The notes: generated by a model from the sequence alone, not told the origin. Shown: positions 1 to 9,981, counted from the stretch's first letter. The stretch is DNA of 64,000 nucleotides from Flavobacteriales bacterium (GCA_016721825.1 JADKHI010000006.1:310001-374000); one strand, 5' to 3'. Numbers and translations are program-made.

Positions 1-75
1 CCGGTGATAGGACGCTGTGACCAACGCGGATGTTACAAAAGTAGTGCGGAACGATCCAGATACCTTCGCAGCCCG

Positions 76-987
76 ATGGGAGGGATGAAGAAAAAGCAGA
101 GTGACGAACGGTTGAACTGGTTGCTCCTGCTGGTGCTGGCGTTGATCTGGGGCAGCTCTTTCATCCTGATGAAACGGGGTCTTTTCCACGACGGGCAACC
201 GGTCCTAACCCCCTTCCAGATGGCCAGCGCCCGGCTTTCCATCGCTTGGTTGGCCCTGACTCCCTTCCTGTTGAAGTACTGGCAGGAGCTTCGCAAGCAC
301 TGGTTACCGCTCTTGGGAAGTGGGGTCCTTGGCAACGGGATACCGGCCTTCCTGTTCGCTTCGGCCCAAAGCCGGATCAGCAGCTCTCTTTCGGGCATGT
401 TGAACAGCCTGACCCCCTTGTTCGCACTGGTGCTCGGGGTGGCGTTGTTCCGGCAACGGATGCGCTTGGTGCACGTGGCCGGGGTGCTGTTGGGCCTCTG
501 CGGCGCTGTGGGCCTGATCGCCTTGGGCAGTGCCGACGGTCTGCCTTCCTGGTCGATCTACGCCTTGATGCCTGTGATCGCTACGGCCTGCTATGGCATG
601 AGCGCGAACATCGTCAAGCACCACCTCTACATGCTGCCCGCCACGGCCACCTCCGCACTCGCGCTCACCTTCGTGGGTCCTCTCGCCCTGGTCCTGGTGT
701 TCTTCAGCGGCCTGCCGGAAGCACTTTCCAACCAGCCCCATGCTTGGAGATCGCTAGGCTATGTGGCGCTCTTGGCCACGATGAGCTCTGCGCTCGCCCT
801 GGTGCTGTGGAACGTTCTACTGAAACGCACTTCCGCGCTTTGGGCCTCCTCGGTGACCTACCTGATGCCCGTGGTGGCCATTGGCTGGGGCCTTCTGGAT
901 GGCGAATCCTTGAGCATGGCCCAGCTCGGCATGATCGCGGTGGTGCTGTCCGGTATCTATCTGGTGAACGTGGCGGAACGGCGATAG
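76..987 (+). CDS. EamA/DMT-family inner-membrane transporter
   Basis: Predicted drug/metabolite transporter (EamA, RhaT/YdcZ-like) of about 303 residues. It is almost entirely hydrophobic, with roughly ten membrane segments in two EamA halves. The N-terminal hallmark LALIWGSSFILMKRGL follows a short Lys-rich cytoplasmic start, and a second EamA half ends in LSGIYLVNV. The substrate cannot be read from the sequence; family members export metabolites, amino acids or drugs. The reading frame is open further upstream, but ATG 76 (or ATG 85) starts the conserved part. A TACCTTCG box at 61-68 resembles the Bacteroidota -7 element TANNTTTG and supports a start here. The glycosyltransferase genes downstream run the same way. 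Confidence 0.85.
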   Translation: MGGMKKKQSDERLNWLLLLVLALIWGSSFILMKRGLFHDGQPVLTPFQMASARLSIAWLALTPFLLKYWQELRKHWLPLLGSGVLGNGIPAFLFASAQSRISSSLSGMLNSLTPLFALVLGVALFRQRMRLVHVAGVLLGLCGAVGLIALGSADGLPSWSIYALMPVIATACYGMSANIVKHHLYMLPATATSALALTFVGPLALVLVFFSGLPEALSNQPHAWRSLGYVALLATMSSALALVLWNVLLKRTSALWASSVTYLMPVVAIGWGLLDGESLSMAQLGMIAVVLSGIYLVNVAERR

Positions 988-1053
988 CAGTGGGGTTCGA
1001 CGGCCTCGGTGCATCTTTGCGGCTCGCTGGGCAACAGATCCGGCACGCGACCC

Positions 1054-1797
1054 ATGTACCTCGGCAAGAAAGTGATCGTGGTGTTACCGGCCTACAGGGC
1101 GGCGCTCACCCTTGAGCAGACCTACCGGGAGATCCCCTTCGATCTGGTCGACGAGGTGGTGCTGGTGGATGACAAGAGCCCTGACAATACGGTGGAAGTG
1201 GCCCGGAAACTGGGCATCCGCCACATTGTGGAGCACCAGCGCAACCGAGGCTACGGCGGCAATCAGAAGAGCTGCTACGACAAGGCCTTGGAACTGGGCG
1301 GTGACATCATCGTGATGCTTCACCCCGACTACCAGTACACACCCAAGTTGCTGGCGCCGATGATCACCCTGCTTGGTAACGGGGTTTACCCCGTGGTGTT
1401 CGGTTCACGCATCCTCGGCAAGGGCGCGTTGAAGGGTGGCATGCCCATTTACAAGTACATCGCCAATCGCCTGCTCACCTTCACGCAGAACGTGCTGATG
1501 GGCCAGAAACTGAGCGAATACCACACTGGCTACCGGGCCTACACCGGTGAAGTGCTGCGCAGTGTGGACTACAACAAGCTCTCGGACGACTTCGTGTTCG
1601 ACAACGAGATCGTGGGGCAGCTCTGCTGGCAGGGGAACGAGATCGCGGAGATCACCTGCCCGACGAAGTACTTCGACGAGGCCAGCTCCATCAACTTCAG
1701 CCGCAGCGTCACCTACGGTCTGGGGGTGCTGCGGGTCTCGGTGCGCTACCGCCTGGCGAAGTGGGGCATCCCTTGGTCCATCCTCAAGGGCAGCTAG
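1054..1797 (+). CDS. Family 2 glycosyltransferase (DPM1/DPG synthase-like)
   Basis: Cytoplasmic GT-A glycosyltransferase of 247 residues. The N-terminus KVIVVLPAYRAA is the nucleotide-sugar binding strand, followed by VLVDDKSPDNT and a DxD-like region around MLHPDYQY. This is the pattern of family 2 enzymes that load sugar or phosphosugar onto polyprenyl phosphate or build surface polysaccharide. No C-terminal membrane segments are seen, so it is a stand-alone catalytic domain. The start is ATG 1054; the longer upstream reading frame lacks family similarity. A CATCTTTG box lies about 35 bases upstream. It is 16 bases upstream of a GT39-type membrane glycosyltransferase gene. A polyprenyl-phosphate sugar synthase feeding that enzyme is a reasonable inference. 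Confidence 0.85.
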   Translation: MYLGKKVIVVLPAYRAALTLEQTYREIPFDLVDEVVLVDDKSPDNTVEVARKLGIRHIVEHQRNRGYGGNQKSCYDKALELGGDIIVMLHPDYQYTPKLLAPMITLLGNGVYPVVFGSRILGKGALKGGMPIYKYIANRLLTFTQNVLMGQKLSEYHTGYRAYTGEVLRSVDYNKLSDDFVFDNEIVGQLCWQGNEIAEITCPTKYFDEASSINFSRSVTYGLGVLRVSVRYRLAKWGIPWSILKGS

Positions 1798-1813
1798 CGG
1801 ATACCTTCGGGCC

Positions 1814-3416
1814 ATGCCGTTGCCACGCGCCTTGCTGATCACGTTGGTGGCCTTGGCGTTGTTCGTACCCGGCCTCGGTGCGGTGCATCTGTTCGATTGG
1901 GACGAGATCAACTTCGCGGAGATCGCCCGGGAGATGCATGTCACGGGCAACTTCCTTCAGCCACAGATCGACTTCAAGCCTTTTCACGAGAAGCCGCCGC
2001 TGTTCATCTGGCTACAGGCAGCGAGCATGGCCGCGTTCGGCGTGAACGAGTTCGCGGCCCGCTTTCCGGATGCGGTCTGTGGTGTGATCACGCTGCTGGT
2101 GCTATACGGCATCGGGCGGCGCCTGCGGGGGGAAGCGTTCGGTCTGCTCTGGGCGTTGGCCTATGTGGGCTCCATCCTCCCGCACCTCTACTTCCGAAGC
2201 GGCATCATCGACCCGTGGTTCAACCTCTTCATCTTTCTCGGGATCGATCGCTTCATTCGGATGGGATCGCGCCATCGCTTCATCGACCCTGTGCTCGGCG
2301 GTGTGTTCCTTGGCATGGCGGTGATGACCAAAGGGCCCGTCGGCGTGCTGATCCCAGGGCTGACCGTTGCGGTGATGCTGGTGCTATCCCGCTTCCGGCT
2401 CAGGCTTCCGTGGGGGGCGCTTGTTGCTATTGGCGTCGGTCACGGTGGTCACCCTAGGCCTTTGGTTCGCGGTGGACCTGATGCGCAACGGGCCGACGTT
2501 CGCCGTGGCTTTCTTCTGGCGGCAGGTGGCCATGCTCACCACGGAAGATGCGGGTCACGGTGGCTTCTTCGGCTATCATGTCGTCGTGTTGCTCGTGGGC
2601 TGCTTCCCGGCATCGGTGTTCGCGGTGCAGGAACTGTTGAAGCCTGCTGCATCGTCATCCGAACTGAAAGACCATCGGCAGTGGATGGTCGTCCTCTTCT
2701 TCGTGGTGCTTGTGCTCTTCAGCCTGGTGAAGACCAAGATCGTCCACTATAGCAGCCTCTGCTATTCCCCGCTCACGTACCTGGCCGCGTTGCAACTGGA
2801 ACGCATCTGGGTGCGGAACGAAGCCTTCGGCTGGTCGCGCTTCGCGCTAGGGATCCTGGGGAACATCATCGCCTTGGTGGTGATCGCCGTGCCCTTCATC
2901 GGCATGGACATCGAAAAACTCCGTGAGCTCCTCGCTGGCGATCCCTTCGCGCAGGCCAACCTTGGAGCGGAAGTGGATTGGACAGGTCTTGAAGCCATCG
3001 CTGGGCTCGTCCTCCTTGGTTCGTTGACGGCCGCCCATTTCCTGCACGGTGCGAAGCGCTATCGCTCAAGCCTCGTCGTCATCTTCGGCGGTAGTGCGTT
3101 GTTCATCACCACCACCTTGTTCTTCTTCATCCGCAACATCGAAGCCTATTCCCAACGTGCAGCGATCACCTTCTTCGAAGAGCGCCAAGGCGAACGTTGT
3201 TACGTGACCACCAAGGGCTATAAGAGCTACGCCCCCTGGTTCTACGCGCGCACATCGCAGACGATGCCGCCTGAGGAAGTGCTCTTCCGCGGTCCGGTCG
3301 ACCGGCCGGTGTACCTCTCCTGCAAGATCACTTCCGTTGACGAGGTGATCGCTTTGGGCACCTTCAGCGAGATCGGCCGGAACAACGGATTCGTGTTCTT
3401 CAAACGGGACCCATGA
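1814..3416 (+). pseudogene. GT39/ArnT-like membrane glycosyltransferase, frameshifted
   Basis: A polytopic glycosyltransferase of the PMT/ArnT (GT39) type, which moves a sugar from polyprenyl phosphate to lipid A or another acceptor on the periplasmic side. The first part starts at ATG 1814 and carries the acidic first-loop motif FDWDEINFAEIAREM and the loop DFKPFHEKPPLFIW. The reading frame changes near 2412-2417, a run of six G. Deleting one G joins the two halves smoothly as LPWGRLLLLASVTVV and gives one protein of about 533 residues ending at 3416. The second half has further membrane helices and a soluble C-terminal domain ending GFVFFKRDP. Either the gene is inactivated or phase-variable, or the run is a sequencing error. 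A TACCTTCG box (1801-1808) precedes the start. Confidence 0.8.
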
Positions 3417-4576
3417 ACGAGGACCTCTCCTTCATTCTGAACCACCTGGGCGAAGACCGCGAACAAGGCTACAACGCCGTGGTGCCTCCGATCGTGCAGA
3501 GCGGCAACTTCACCTACGCCACGGTGGCCGAGATGAGGAACACCGTGCAGCACGAGTTGGACCGGCCGCTCTACACACGGGGCTACAATCCCACCGTGGC
3601 CATGGTGCGGAAGAAGATCGCTGCCTTGGAGCATGCCGAGGACGCCTTGATGTTCAGCAGTGGCAGCGCCGCCATTGCAGCAGCGGTGCTCAGTTTCGTG
3701 AAGACCGGTGATCACATCGTCTGTGTAAACAAGCCGTACAGCTGGACCAAGAAGCTGCTCGTGGAGCTGTTGGCCCGCTTCGGTGTGGATCACACCTTCG
3801 TGGACGGAACGGATGCGGAGAATTTCCGGAAAGCGATCCGTCCGAACACCACCTTCATCATTACTGAAAGCCCGAACTCGCTCACCTTCGAACTGCAGGA
3901 CCTGAAAGCTGTAGCTGGCATCGCGAAGGAGCACGGCATCATCACGCTCTGCGACAACAGCTACAACAGTCCGCTGTTCCAGAACCCGATCGACCTGGGC
4001 ATCCACATGGCCGCGCACAGCGCCACGAAGTACTTGAACGGACACAGCGATGTAGTGGCCGGTGTTCTTGCCGGAAGCGCCGTTCACATGCGCCAGGTGA
4101 TGAGCCGCGAACTGATGACGCTGGGCGCGGCTCCCAGTCCGCATGATGCATGGCTGTTGATGCGCGGCTTGCGCACCTTGGAGCTACGCGTGAACCGAAG
4201 TGCTGACAGTGCGGAAGTGGTGTCCCGCTTCCTCGAAGCGCATCCGAAAGTGAAGCGCGTGCTTTGGCCGGGACTGGAGAGCCATCCGCAACATGCGCTG
4301 GCGAAGGAACAGATGAAGCGCGTGGCCGGCCTGATGACCATTGAGCTTGACGCGCCGGACGAGGCCGCTGTCGAACGCTTCTGCGACAACCTGCCCTCCT
4401 TCCTGATGGCTGTAAGCTGGGGTGGCTATGAGAGCCTGCAATGGCCCGTTTGCGCATTGAAAGGCCCGAACGGCTACTACACCGACCTGCCCTTCAGCAT
4501 GGTGCGGTTGTATGTGGGGCTTGAAGATCCGCAGCTACTTATCAGGGACCTCCAGAACGCACTGACCCGGATGTGA
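3413..4576 (+). CDS. PLP-dependent Cys/Met metabolism (trans-sulfuration) enzyme
   Basis: Fold-type I PLP enzyme of 387 residues in the cystathionine gamma-synthase/beta-lyase/methionine gamma-lyase family. Visible motifs are the substrate/PLP tyrosine region LYTRGYNPTV (about 53-62), the phosphate-binding FSSGSAAIAA (81-90), TESPNS (151-156), the PLP-ring aspartate in LCDNSYNSPLF (D181) and the Schiff-base lysine in HSATKYLNGHSD (K206). Usual family length is about 380-400, so it is full length. The exact substrate (cystathionine, homoserine ester or methionine) cannot be set from the sequence. ATG overlaps the TGA of the preceding glycosyltransferase frame (ATGA), indicating translational coupling, although no functional link to sugar transfer is obvious. 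Confidence 0.85.
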   Translation: MNEDLSFILNHLGEDREQGYNAVVPPIVQSGNFTYATVAEMRNTVQHELDRPLYTRGYNPTVAMVRKKIAALEHAEDALMFSSGSAAIAAAVLSFVKTGDHIVCVNKPYSWTKKLLVELLARFGVDHTFVDGTDAENFRKAIRPNTTFIITESPNSLTFELQDLKAVAGIAKEHGIITLCDNSYNSPLFQNPIDLGIHMAAHSATKYLNGHSDVVAGVLAGSAVHMRQVMSRELMTLGAAPSPHDAWLLMRGLRTLELRVNRSADSAEVVSRFLEAHPKVKRVLWPGLESHPQHALAKEQMKRVAGLMTIELDAPDEAAVERFCDNLPSFLMAVSWGGYESLQWPVCALKGPNGYYTDLPFSMVRLYVGLEDPQLLIRDLQNALTRM

Positions 4577-4616
4577 CAAGCACACCCGGGCCAGCTCGTC
4601 GCGCTCCATACGTTGG

Positions 4617-7049
4617 TCAGAACGAAGCGCGCAGGGAGATCTGGAAGTTGCGTCCAGGGGCGCTTACACCCGAGGCGAAGGTCCTGTAGTTGGTGTCCTG
4701 TAGATTCTCCAAGCCCATCTGCAGGCTCACGTTCCGCGTGAAGGCATAGGAAGCCCGCACGTTGAGCGTGTACCAGGCGGGTGTGCCGTATTCCGTGGCG
4801 TACTGGATGTTGTCCTCGCTACCGGCTGCCAAGTTGTAATCACGCAGGCGCTTGTACCCGTTGTAGAGCACGTAGAACTCGGCGTGCACTTTCTTCGCTC
4901 GCCACTCCAACCCCGTACGGCCGTAGACCGGTGCAATGTGGTCCAACGGATAGTCCGTGGTGTCGGTCTTGATGCGGCCATAGGTATAGGTAAGCCCGCT
5001 GCGCAGTGTGAAGTGCTCATCGAAGGCCATGGAGATCTGCCCTTGGGCACCATAGATGTAGGCCTCCTTCTTGTTCGTGAGCGCGGTGACCTTGCTCATC
5101 GTGCCATCATACTCAATGCTGTCCTGACCGTTGACCGTGTGGTCACCGACCGTGAGCGCGTTGTTGTACAGCGTGTAGAAACCAGTGCCCTCGATCGTGA
5201 AACGATCGTCGATCGTCTTGCTCATACCGGCTTCGAAGTTGGTCGTTGTCTCAGGCTTCAGATCCGTATTGGGCACGATGACCGTGCCAGGGGTGGAGTC
5301 GAACACCTTCCCTATATCGTCCACATTGGGGGCCCGGAAGCCGGTGCTACCCATCACGTTGAAACGCCAATCGCGACCAGGCATGTAGATGAGACCCAGA
5401 CGCCAGTTGAACGCGCTGTTGCTTTGCGTGTAGGTGCCGTTCAGGAACTGGAAGTCCTCTTCGTCGTTGAACGTGGATCCCAGGTCCACCTTCGAGAAGC
5501 GAAGTCCTTCGCTGATCACGAGTTTCTCGTTGATCTCCACGGTGTGTGACGCATAGGCCGCGATCGTGTTCATCGTCGAACCCCCGTTCGGATAGCGTGT
5601 GGTCCGATAGGTGATCTCACCCGTGTTGATGTTCTCACGCTCCGCCTCGGAGGTCACATCGTTGGCGTAGTATTCCAATCCGTATCGGATCTCGTGCTTC
5701 CCGCTACGCTTTTCGAAGTCGGCGTTGAAGCCCAGAACGGTCACCTTCTCCACGTTATGGCCGATGCGGCTGCTTCCGAAACCACGGCTGTGGCGGCTCT
5801 GCTCGATCGCCTGGTAGGACGGCGTGATACGTGCGGTGGTGAAGATGCCCGTTTCGCGATGCAGCTCCAGGGTGTAAGCGGCCAGCATCCGCTTCTGCGG
5901 GCCGTAATACCATTCGGCTTGCACGGGTACGATGTTCCCTGCGGTATCGAGCGAATACTCGCTCAGACGGTCATAGCGTGGCACTTCATTGGTCGTGCTG
6001 ATCTGGAAGTTCAACTGGTGGATCGTGTTCTCACCGGTGCGGAGGCGCAACTTCTCCAGCACATCCAGCTGCTTGTAGGCCGTGGGATCCTGAACGTTGC
6101 TGTCGTCGTTCGGCTTCACTGCATCGGTACCGTTCTCCATCTCCACGACGAAAGGCTTCAAGCCCCAATCACCATGGAACGGGTTGCGCGTGCTGCCTTG
6201 ACGCAGGTTCCCGAAATCGCTTGCGGTGATGGAGGTGAGGCTGGTGAGCTTGCGGCCCCGCAGTTCCACTGTGGCACTGGCGGTCTTCTCGTTGTTGGCC
6301 GTGGATGTGCGGAAGTAGGCTCCGCCACCGACAGCCACGCCGGAAGTGTCGTTGAACAAGGACTTGCGTGTCATCATGTGGATCACACCGCCCAAGGCAT
6401 CGCTTCCGTAGACGACGGAACCTGGGCCACTGATCACCTCGATCCGGTCGAGCGCGTTCTGGTCCACGGTCATCAGGTCTTGCAAGTGGCCGGCCCGATA
6501 GATGGCGTTGTTCATGCGAACACCATCGACGACCAACAATACACGACTGGCCTCGAAGCCCCGGATCACGGGACTTCCGCCGCCCATCTGGCTGCGTTGT
6601 ACGAAGACGGTCCCGCTGTTCTGCAAGAGGTCGGGGGTGGTCTGCTGATCGAGGAAGGTGATGTCGCGGCGCTTGATGATGTCGATGTGTTCGGGCACGT
6701 CGCGCTTCTTCTCTTCGAAGCGACTGGCGGAACTGACGAATTCTTCCAACGTCACGGTCTGCTCGCTCAGGTGGAGCGTACCACCGCTGGCCTGAAGATC
6801 CGTGTAGCTCACAACCACCGGGCGATGACCAAGATGTGTGATGGTGATGGCGGAGGAGCCTGAGAAGCGCATGATGTCGGCAACGCCCTTGGCATTGGTC
6901 ACCGTGGATGTTTTCGGCTGTTCACTGGAAAGGGAAACCCCATCGAGGGGGCGAAGTGTGGTCTTGTCGACTATGGTGATGGTCTGTGCGTTCAGCAACA
7001 TGCAGAAGCTGAATGCGCCCGCCATCAAGGCGAGGATGCGTTTGATCAT
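4617..7049 (-). CDS. TonB-dependent outer-membrane receptor
   Basis: Outer-membrane receptor of 810 residues that would take up a ligand (siderophore, heme, metal chelate or vitamin) using TonB energy. A signal peptide (MIKRILALMAGAFSFCMLLNA) is followed by a carboxypeptidase-regulatory-like domain (about 22-100, with SLSSEQPKTSTVTNAKG) and a plug domain with DLLQNSGTVFVQR, SPVIRGFEASRVLLVVDGVRMN and IEVISGPGSVVYGSDALGGVIH. The rest is beta-barrel ending in the aromatic-terminal SLRASF. The start is the ATG at 7049; upstream in-frame residues are not signal-like. It is the last gene of a possible era-der-(7158-7703)-receptor run. A GC-rich inverted repeat near 7112-7141 lies just before it and may attenuate read-through. 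The ligand is unknown. Confidence 0.9.
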   Translation of the reverse strand: MIKRILALMAGAFSFCMLLNAQTITIVDKTTLRPLDGVSLSSEQPKTSTVTNAKGVADIMRFSGSSAITITHLGHRPVVVSYTDLQASGGTLHLSEQTVTLEEFVSSASRFEEKKRDVPEHIDIIKRRDITFLDQQTTPDLLQNSGTVFVQRSQMGGGSPVIRGFEASRVLLVVDGVRMNNAIYRAGHLQDLMTVDQNALDRIEVISGPGSVVYGSDALGGVIHMMTRKSLFNDTSGVAVGGGAYFRTSTANNEKTASATVELRGRKLTSLTSITASDFGNLRQGSTRNPFHGDWGLKPFVVEMENGTDAVKPNDDSNVQDPTAYKQLDVLEKLRLRTGENTIHQLNFQISTTNEVPRYDRLSEYSLDTAGNIVPVQAEWYYGPQKRMLAAYTLELHRETGIFTTARITPSYQAIEQSRHSRGFGSSRIGHNVEKVTVLGFNADFEKRSGKHEIRYGLEYYANDVTSEAERENINTGEITYRTTRYPNGGSTMNTIAAYASHTVEINEKLVISEGLRFSKVDLGSTFNDEEDFQFLNGTYTQSNSAFNWRLGLIYMPGRDWRFNVMGSTGFRAPNVDDIGKVFDSTPGTVIVPNTDLKPETTTNFEAGMSKTIDDRFTIEGTGFYTLYNNALTVGDHTVNGQDSIEYDGTMSKVTALTNKKEAYIYGAQGQISMAFDEHFTLRSGLTYTYGRIKTDTTDYPLDHIAPVYGRTGLEWRAKKVHAEFYVLYNGYKRLRDYNLAAGSEDNIQYATEYGTPAWYTLNVRASYAFTRNVSLQMGLENLQDTNYRTFASGVSAPGRNFQISLRASF

Positions 7050-7157
7050 GTATGGAACTTGGGAACTGGGAAGGACCGGCACGCCGAACGCAACACCAAG
7101 CCGCGCAGGACGGTCATCCCCGGCCTTCCGGGACGGGGAATGAGCAACAGGGCTGGA

Positions 7158-7703
7158 TCAGCCCCGTGGCGGTCGCAACAGCTCCCTGGCCGAGCCTTCG
7201 AGGGCGGCCGCGTAGTGATCATGTGCCATGACCCCTTCAAGCATGGGGAACAGCACCAAGGTCGACCGTGCCTCAGGTAAGGCGATGGCAAGCAACGCGA
7301 TCACGTTGGATGCCTGACCACGACCAAGTCCCCTCTGTTCCATCCCATCGCGCAGAAGGTTCCCGAGGTCGGCCATCAACCGCGCCTCATCGCGGTCATC
7401 CACGGCCTCAATGTGCAAGGATCCATCCGAGCTGCGCGAGGTCCGCACCACGTCGTAGATGTGCCCTTCCACCCAGAATTCCTTGCCATCATCCTCCTTC
7501 TCAAGCGCTGCATACTCCGCCACGGTGAAGGTGAACCGCACAAGGTCGGCCTGGGGCAAGCCTTCACGTATGCGATGCTTCATCTCCTTCCGCAAGCCCA
7601 TGCGCCTCACTTCGAACGAAGCGAGATGGAGCAACTGTCCGGCCATAACGGCCAACAGAAGCAGGGCTGTGAGGACAAGAGCGAAGCGCCGGAACATCTT
7701 CAC
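7158..7703 (-). CDS. Hypothetical membrane-anchored protein
   Basis: Protein of 181 residues with one N-terminal hydrophobic segment (FALVLTALLLLAVMAGQLL), then a soluble, charged domain with FTFTVAEYAALEKEDDGKEFWVEG and a hydrophobic stretch NVIALLAIALPEARSTLVLFP. No domain is recognised. It lies 20 bases after der and 108 bases before the TonB-dependent receptor, on the same strand. Its position beside a receptor hints at a periplasmic accessory, perhaps in metal or ligand uptake, but that is inference from location only. The segment at the N-terminus could be a signal anchor or an uncleaved signal peptide. Confidence 0.7.
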   Translation of the reverse strand: MKMFRRFALVLTALLLLAVMAGQLLHLASFEVRRMGLRKEMKHRIREGLPQADLVRFTFTVAEYAALEKEDDGKEFWVEGHIYDVVRTSRSSDGSLHIEAVDDRDEARLMADLGNLLRDGMEQRGLGRGQASNVIALLAIALPEARSTLVLFPMLEGVMAHDHYAAALEGSARELLRPPRG

Positions 7704-7723
7704 GAAAGTACCATCCGCCAGCT

Positions 7724-9028
7724 TTACTTCTTGCGGAAGAACACGCGGATGGGCACTCCTGTGAAGTTGAAGTGCTCGCGCAACTTGTTCTCCAGGAAAC
7801 GGGCGTAGCTATCGTGGATGTACTGCGGATAGTTGGCGAAGAACGCGAAGGCCGGCACGGTCCCTGGCAACTGGGTCACGTACTTGATGCGGATGCTGCG
7901 CTGCTTCTCCATGGGCGGCGGCAGATGCTCCACGATCGGCAGCATGATGTCGTTCAGTTTGCTGGTGGAGATGCGTTGTGCCCGGTTGTGGTACACTTCG
8001 ATCGCCAGTTCCATCGCCTTGTGGATGCGCTGCTTCTCCAGCACGGAGGTGAACACGATCGGCACATCCTTGAACGGTGACAGCTGCTTCCGAACCTCCT
8101 CCTCGTAGGCCTTGGAGGTCATGGTGTCCTTCTCGACCAGGTCCCACTTGTTCACCACGATCACCACGCCCTTGCCGTTCTTCTCGATCATGGAGAAGAT
8201 GTGCTGGTCCTGATGCTGGATCCCGTCACGCGCGTCGATGAGCATCAGGCAGACGTCGCTCGCCTCGATGGAACGTACGCTACGCAGCACGCTGAAGAAC
8301 TCGATGTCCTCATCGACCTTGCTCTTCTTGCGGATGCCCGCAGTATCGAGCAGGACCACATCGAAGCCGAAGGCGTTGAACTTGGTATTGACAGGATCAC
8401 GGGTGGTACCGGCGATCGGGGTCACAATGTTCTCCTCCTTGCCGAGCAGGGTGTTCACCAAGGAGCTCTTGCCGACGTTGGGTTTTCCCACGATGGCGAT
8501 CTTCGGAAGGTCCTCCACGACTTCCTCGGTCGGCTTGGTGAAGGTCTTCACCAGATCATCCAACAACTCGCCGGTACCCGCGCCACTGGCGGCGCTGATG
8601 CAGTAGACCTCGCCGAGGCCGAACTTGTAGAACTCGGCGGCATACACGGCCTTGTCGCCAGTGTCGACCTTGTTGGCTACCAGCATCACCGGTTTCTTGG
8701 CCTTGCGCAACATGTTGGCCACCGCCTGGTCCATACCAGTGATGCCATGCTGAGTGTCTACGAGGAAGAGGATGCTATCCGCCTCATCGATGGCCAGCTT
8801 CACCTGCTTGCCGATCTCGGCTTCGAACACATCATCACTACCGGTCACGTAGCCACCGGTGTCGATCACGCTGAAGTGATGCCCGCACCATTCGGCCTTG
8901 CCGTAGTGGCGGTCGCGCGTGGTGCCCGAAGTGGGGTCCACGATGGCCTCGCGACTTTCGATCAAGCGGTTGAAGAAGGTGCTCTTGCCCACGTTCGGGC
9001 GGCCGACTATCGCAACGATGTTTCCCAT
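7724..9028 (-). CDS. der: Ribosome-assembly GTPase Der (EngA)
   Basis: Double-GTPase of 434 residues required for maturation of the large ribosomal subunit. Two GTPase domains in tandem are visible: GRPNVGKS (9-16) with DTGGY and NKVDTGD in the first, and GKPNVGKS with DTAGIRKKSKV and NKWDLVEKD in the second. A KH-like C-terminal domain follows (LPGTVPAFAFFANYP, then a basic end FTGVPIRVFFRKK). Length is usual for the family. The start ATG lies five bases after the era stop codon, so era and der are very likely co-transcribed, a pairing that makes sense because both act in ribosome biogenesis. Confidence 0.97.
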   Translation of the reverse strand: MGNIVAIVGRPNVGKSTFFNRLIESREAIVDPTSGTTRDRHYGKAEWCGHHFSVIDTGGYVTGSDDVFEAEIGKQVKLAIDEADSILFLVDTQHGITGMDQAVANMLRKAKKPVMLVANKVDTGDKAVYAAEFYKFGLGEVYCISAASGAGTGELLDDLVKTFTKPTEEVVEDLPKIAIVGKPNVGKSSLVNTLLGKEENIVTPIAGTTRDPVNTKFNAFGFDVVLLDTAGIRKKSKVDEDIEFFSVLRSVRSIEASDVCLMLIDARDGIQHQDQHIFSMIEKNGKGVVIVVNKWDLVEKDTMTSKAYEEEVRKQLSPFKDVPIVFTSVLEKQRIHKAMELAIEVYHNRAQRISTSKLNDIMLPIVEHLPPPMEKQRSIRIKYVTQLPGTVPAFAFFANYPQYIHDSYARFLENKLREHFNFTGVPIRVFFRKK

Positions 9029-9033
9029 ATCGA

Positions 9034-9909
9034 TCAGTACCCGTAGTTCTTCAGTTTCGCGTCGTTCTCGCGCCAGTTCTCGTCCACCTTCACCTTCAGG
9101 TCCAGGAACACATGGCGGTCCAGGAACCGCTCAAGGTCTTTGCGCGCTGCGGTACCCAAGCGGCGCAGGGCCGTCCCACCATCACCGATGATGATCCCTT
9201 TCTGGCCTTCGCGCATCACAATGATGTCGGCCTGTATCTTGAAGATGGCAGGCTCGTCCAGGAAGCTGTTCACCACCACCTCCGTGGAATAGGGGATCTC
9301 CTGCTTGAACTGCGCCAGCACATGCTCACGGATCATCTCGCTCACGAAGAAGCGGGTGTTCCGATCGCTCAGCTCATCCTTGGGGAAGTAGGGCGGATGC
9401 TCAGGAAGCATGCCGATGAGCCAATTGCGCAGGTCGTCGATGTTGAAGCCGTGCAGCGCGGAGATGGCAGCCACCTTGGCTTCGGGCACGGCATCCTGCC
9501 ATTGCTGGAGTGTGGCGATCAACTCCACCTGTTCGCCCTTGTCGACCTTGTTCACCAGTAGCAGCTTGGGGCCCTCGAAGCGAGCGGCACGCTTCAGCAC
9601 CAGTTCCGACTTCTCGGGGGTCATGCCCAGCTCCACCAGGATCACCAGGACATCCGCATCACGCAGGGCCTCATCCACGGCGCGCATCATGCTCTTGTGA
9701 AGCTTGTACTGCGGCTCCAGAATGCCGGGGGTATCCGACAGGATGAGCTGATGGTCGTCGGCATTGAGTATGCCGAGGATGCGGTGGCGGGTGGTCTGGG
9801 CCTTTCGGTTGGTGATCACCAACTTCTCGCCCAACAGGGCGTTCACCAGCGTGCTCTTGCCCACGTTGGGTTCGCCGATGATGTTCACATATCCTGCCTT
9901 GTGGGCCAT
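9034..9909 (-). CDS. era: Ribosome-assembly GTPase Era
   Basis: GTPase of 291 residues that binds 16S rRNA and assists small-subunit assembly. It shows the G1 motif GEPNVGKS (the usual GRPNVGKS has R replaced by E), DTPGILEPQYKLHKSM (G3 and following switch region) and LLVNKVDKG (G4). The C-terminal KH domain contains EMIREHVLAQFKQEIPYSTEV and REGQKGIIIGDGG. The start is ATG 9909; the frame stays open upstream across the tRNA gene, but those codons are not conserved protein. der follows at five bases. Confidence 0.97.
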   Translation of the reverse strand: MAHKAGYVNIIGEPNVGKSTLVNALLGEKLVITNRKAQTTRHRILGILNADDHQLILSDTPGILEPQYKLHKSMMRAVDEALRDADVLVILVELGMTPEKSELVLKRAARFEGPKLLLVNKVDKGEQVELIATLQQWQDAVPEAKVAAISALHGFNIDDLRNWLIGMLPEHPPYFPKDELSDRNTRFFVSEMIREHVLAQFKQEIPYSTEVVVNSFLDEPAIFKIQADIIVMREGQKGIIIGDGGTALRRLGTAARKDLERFLDRHVFLDLKVKVDENWRENDAKLKNYGY

Positions 9910-9981
9910 TGGTCTCGCTTTGCGAAGATCGCCGATCGGACCGGACCGTGGATCGCGGACAGAACGGTGGTGTAAATGATG

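Noticed and set aside
5694..6863. 389-codon open frame opposite the TonB-dependent receptor
   Set aside because: No recognisable domain, and the receptor on the other strand is continuous and complete.
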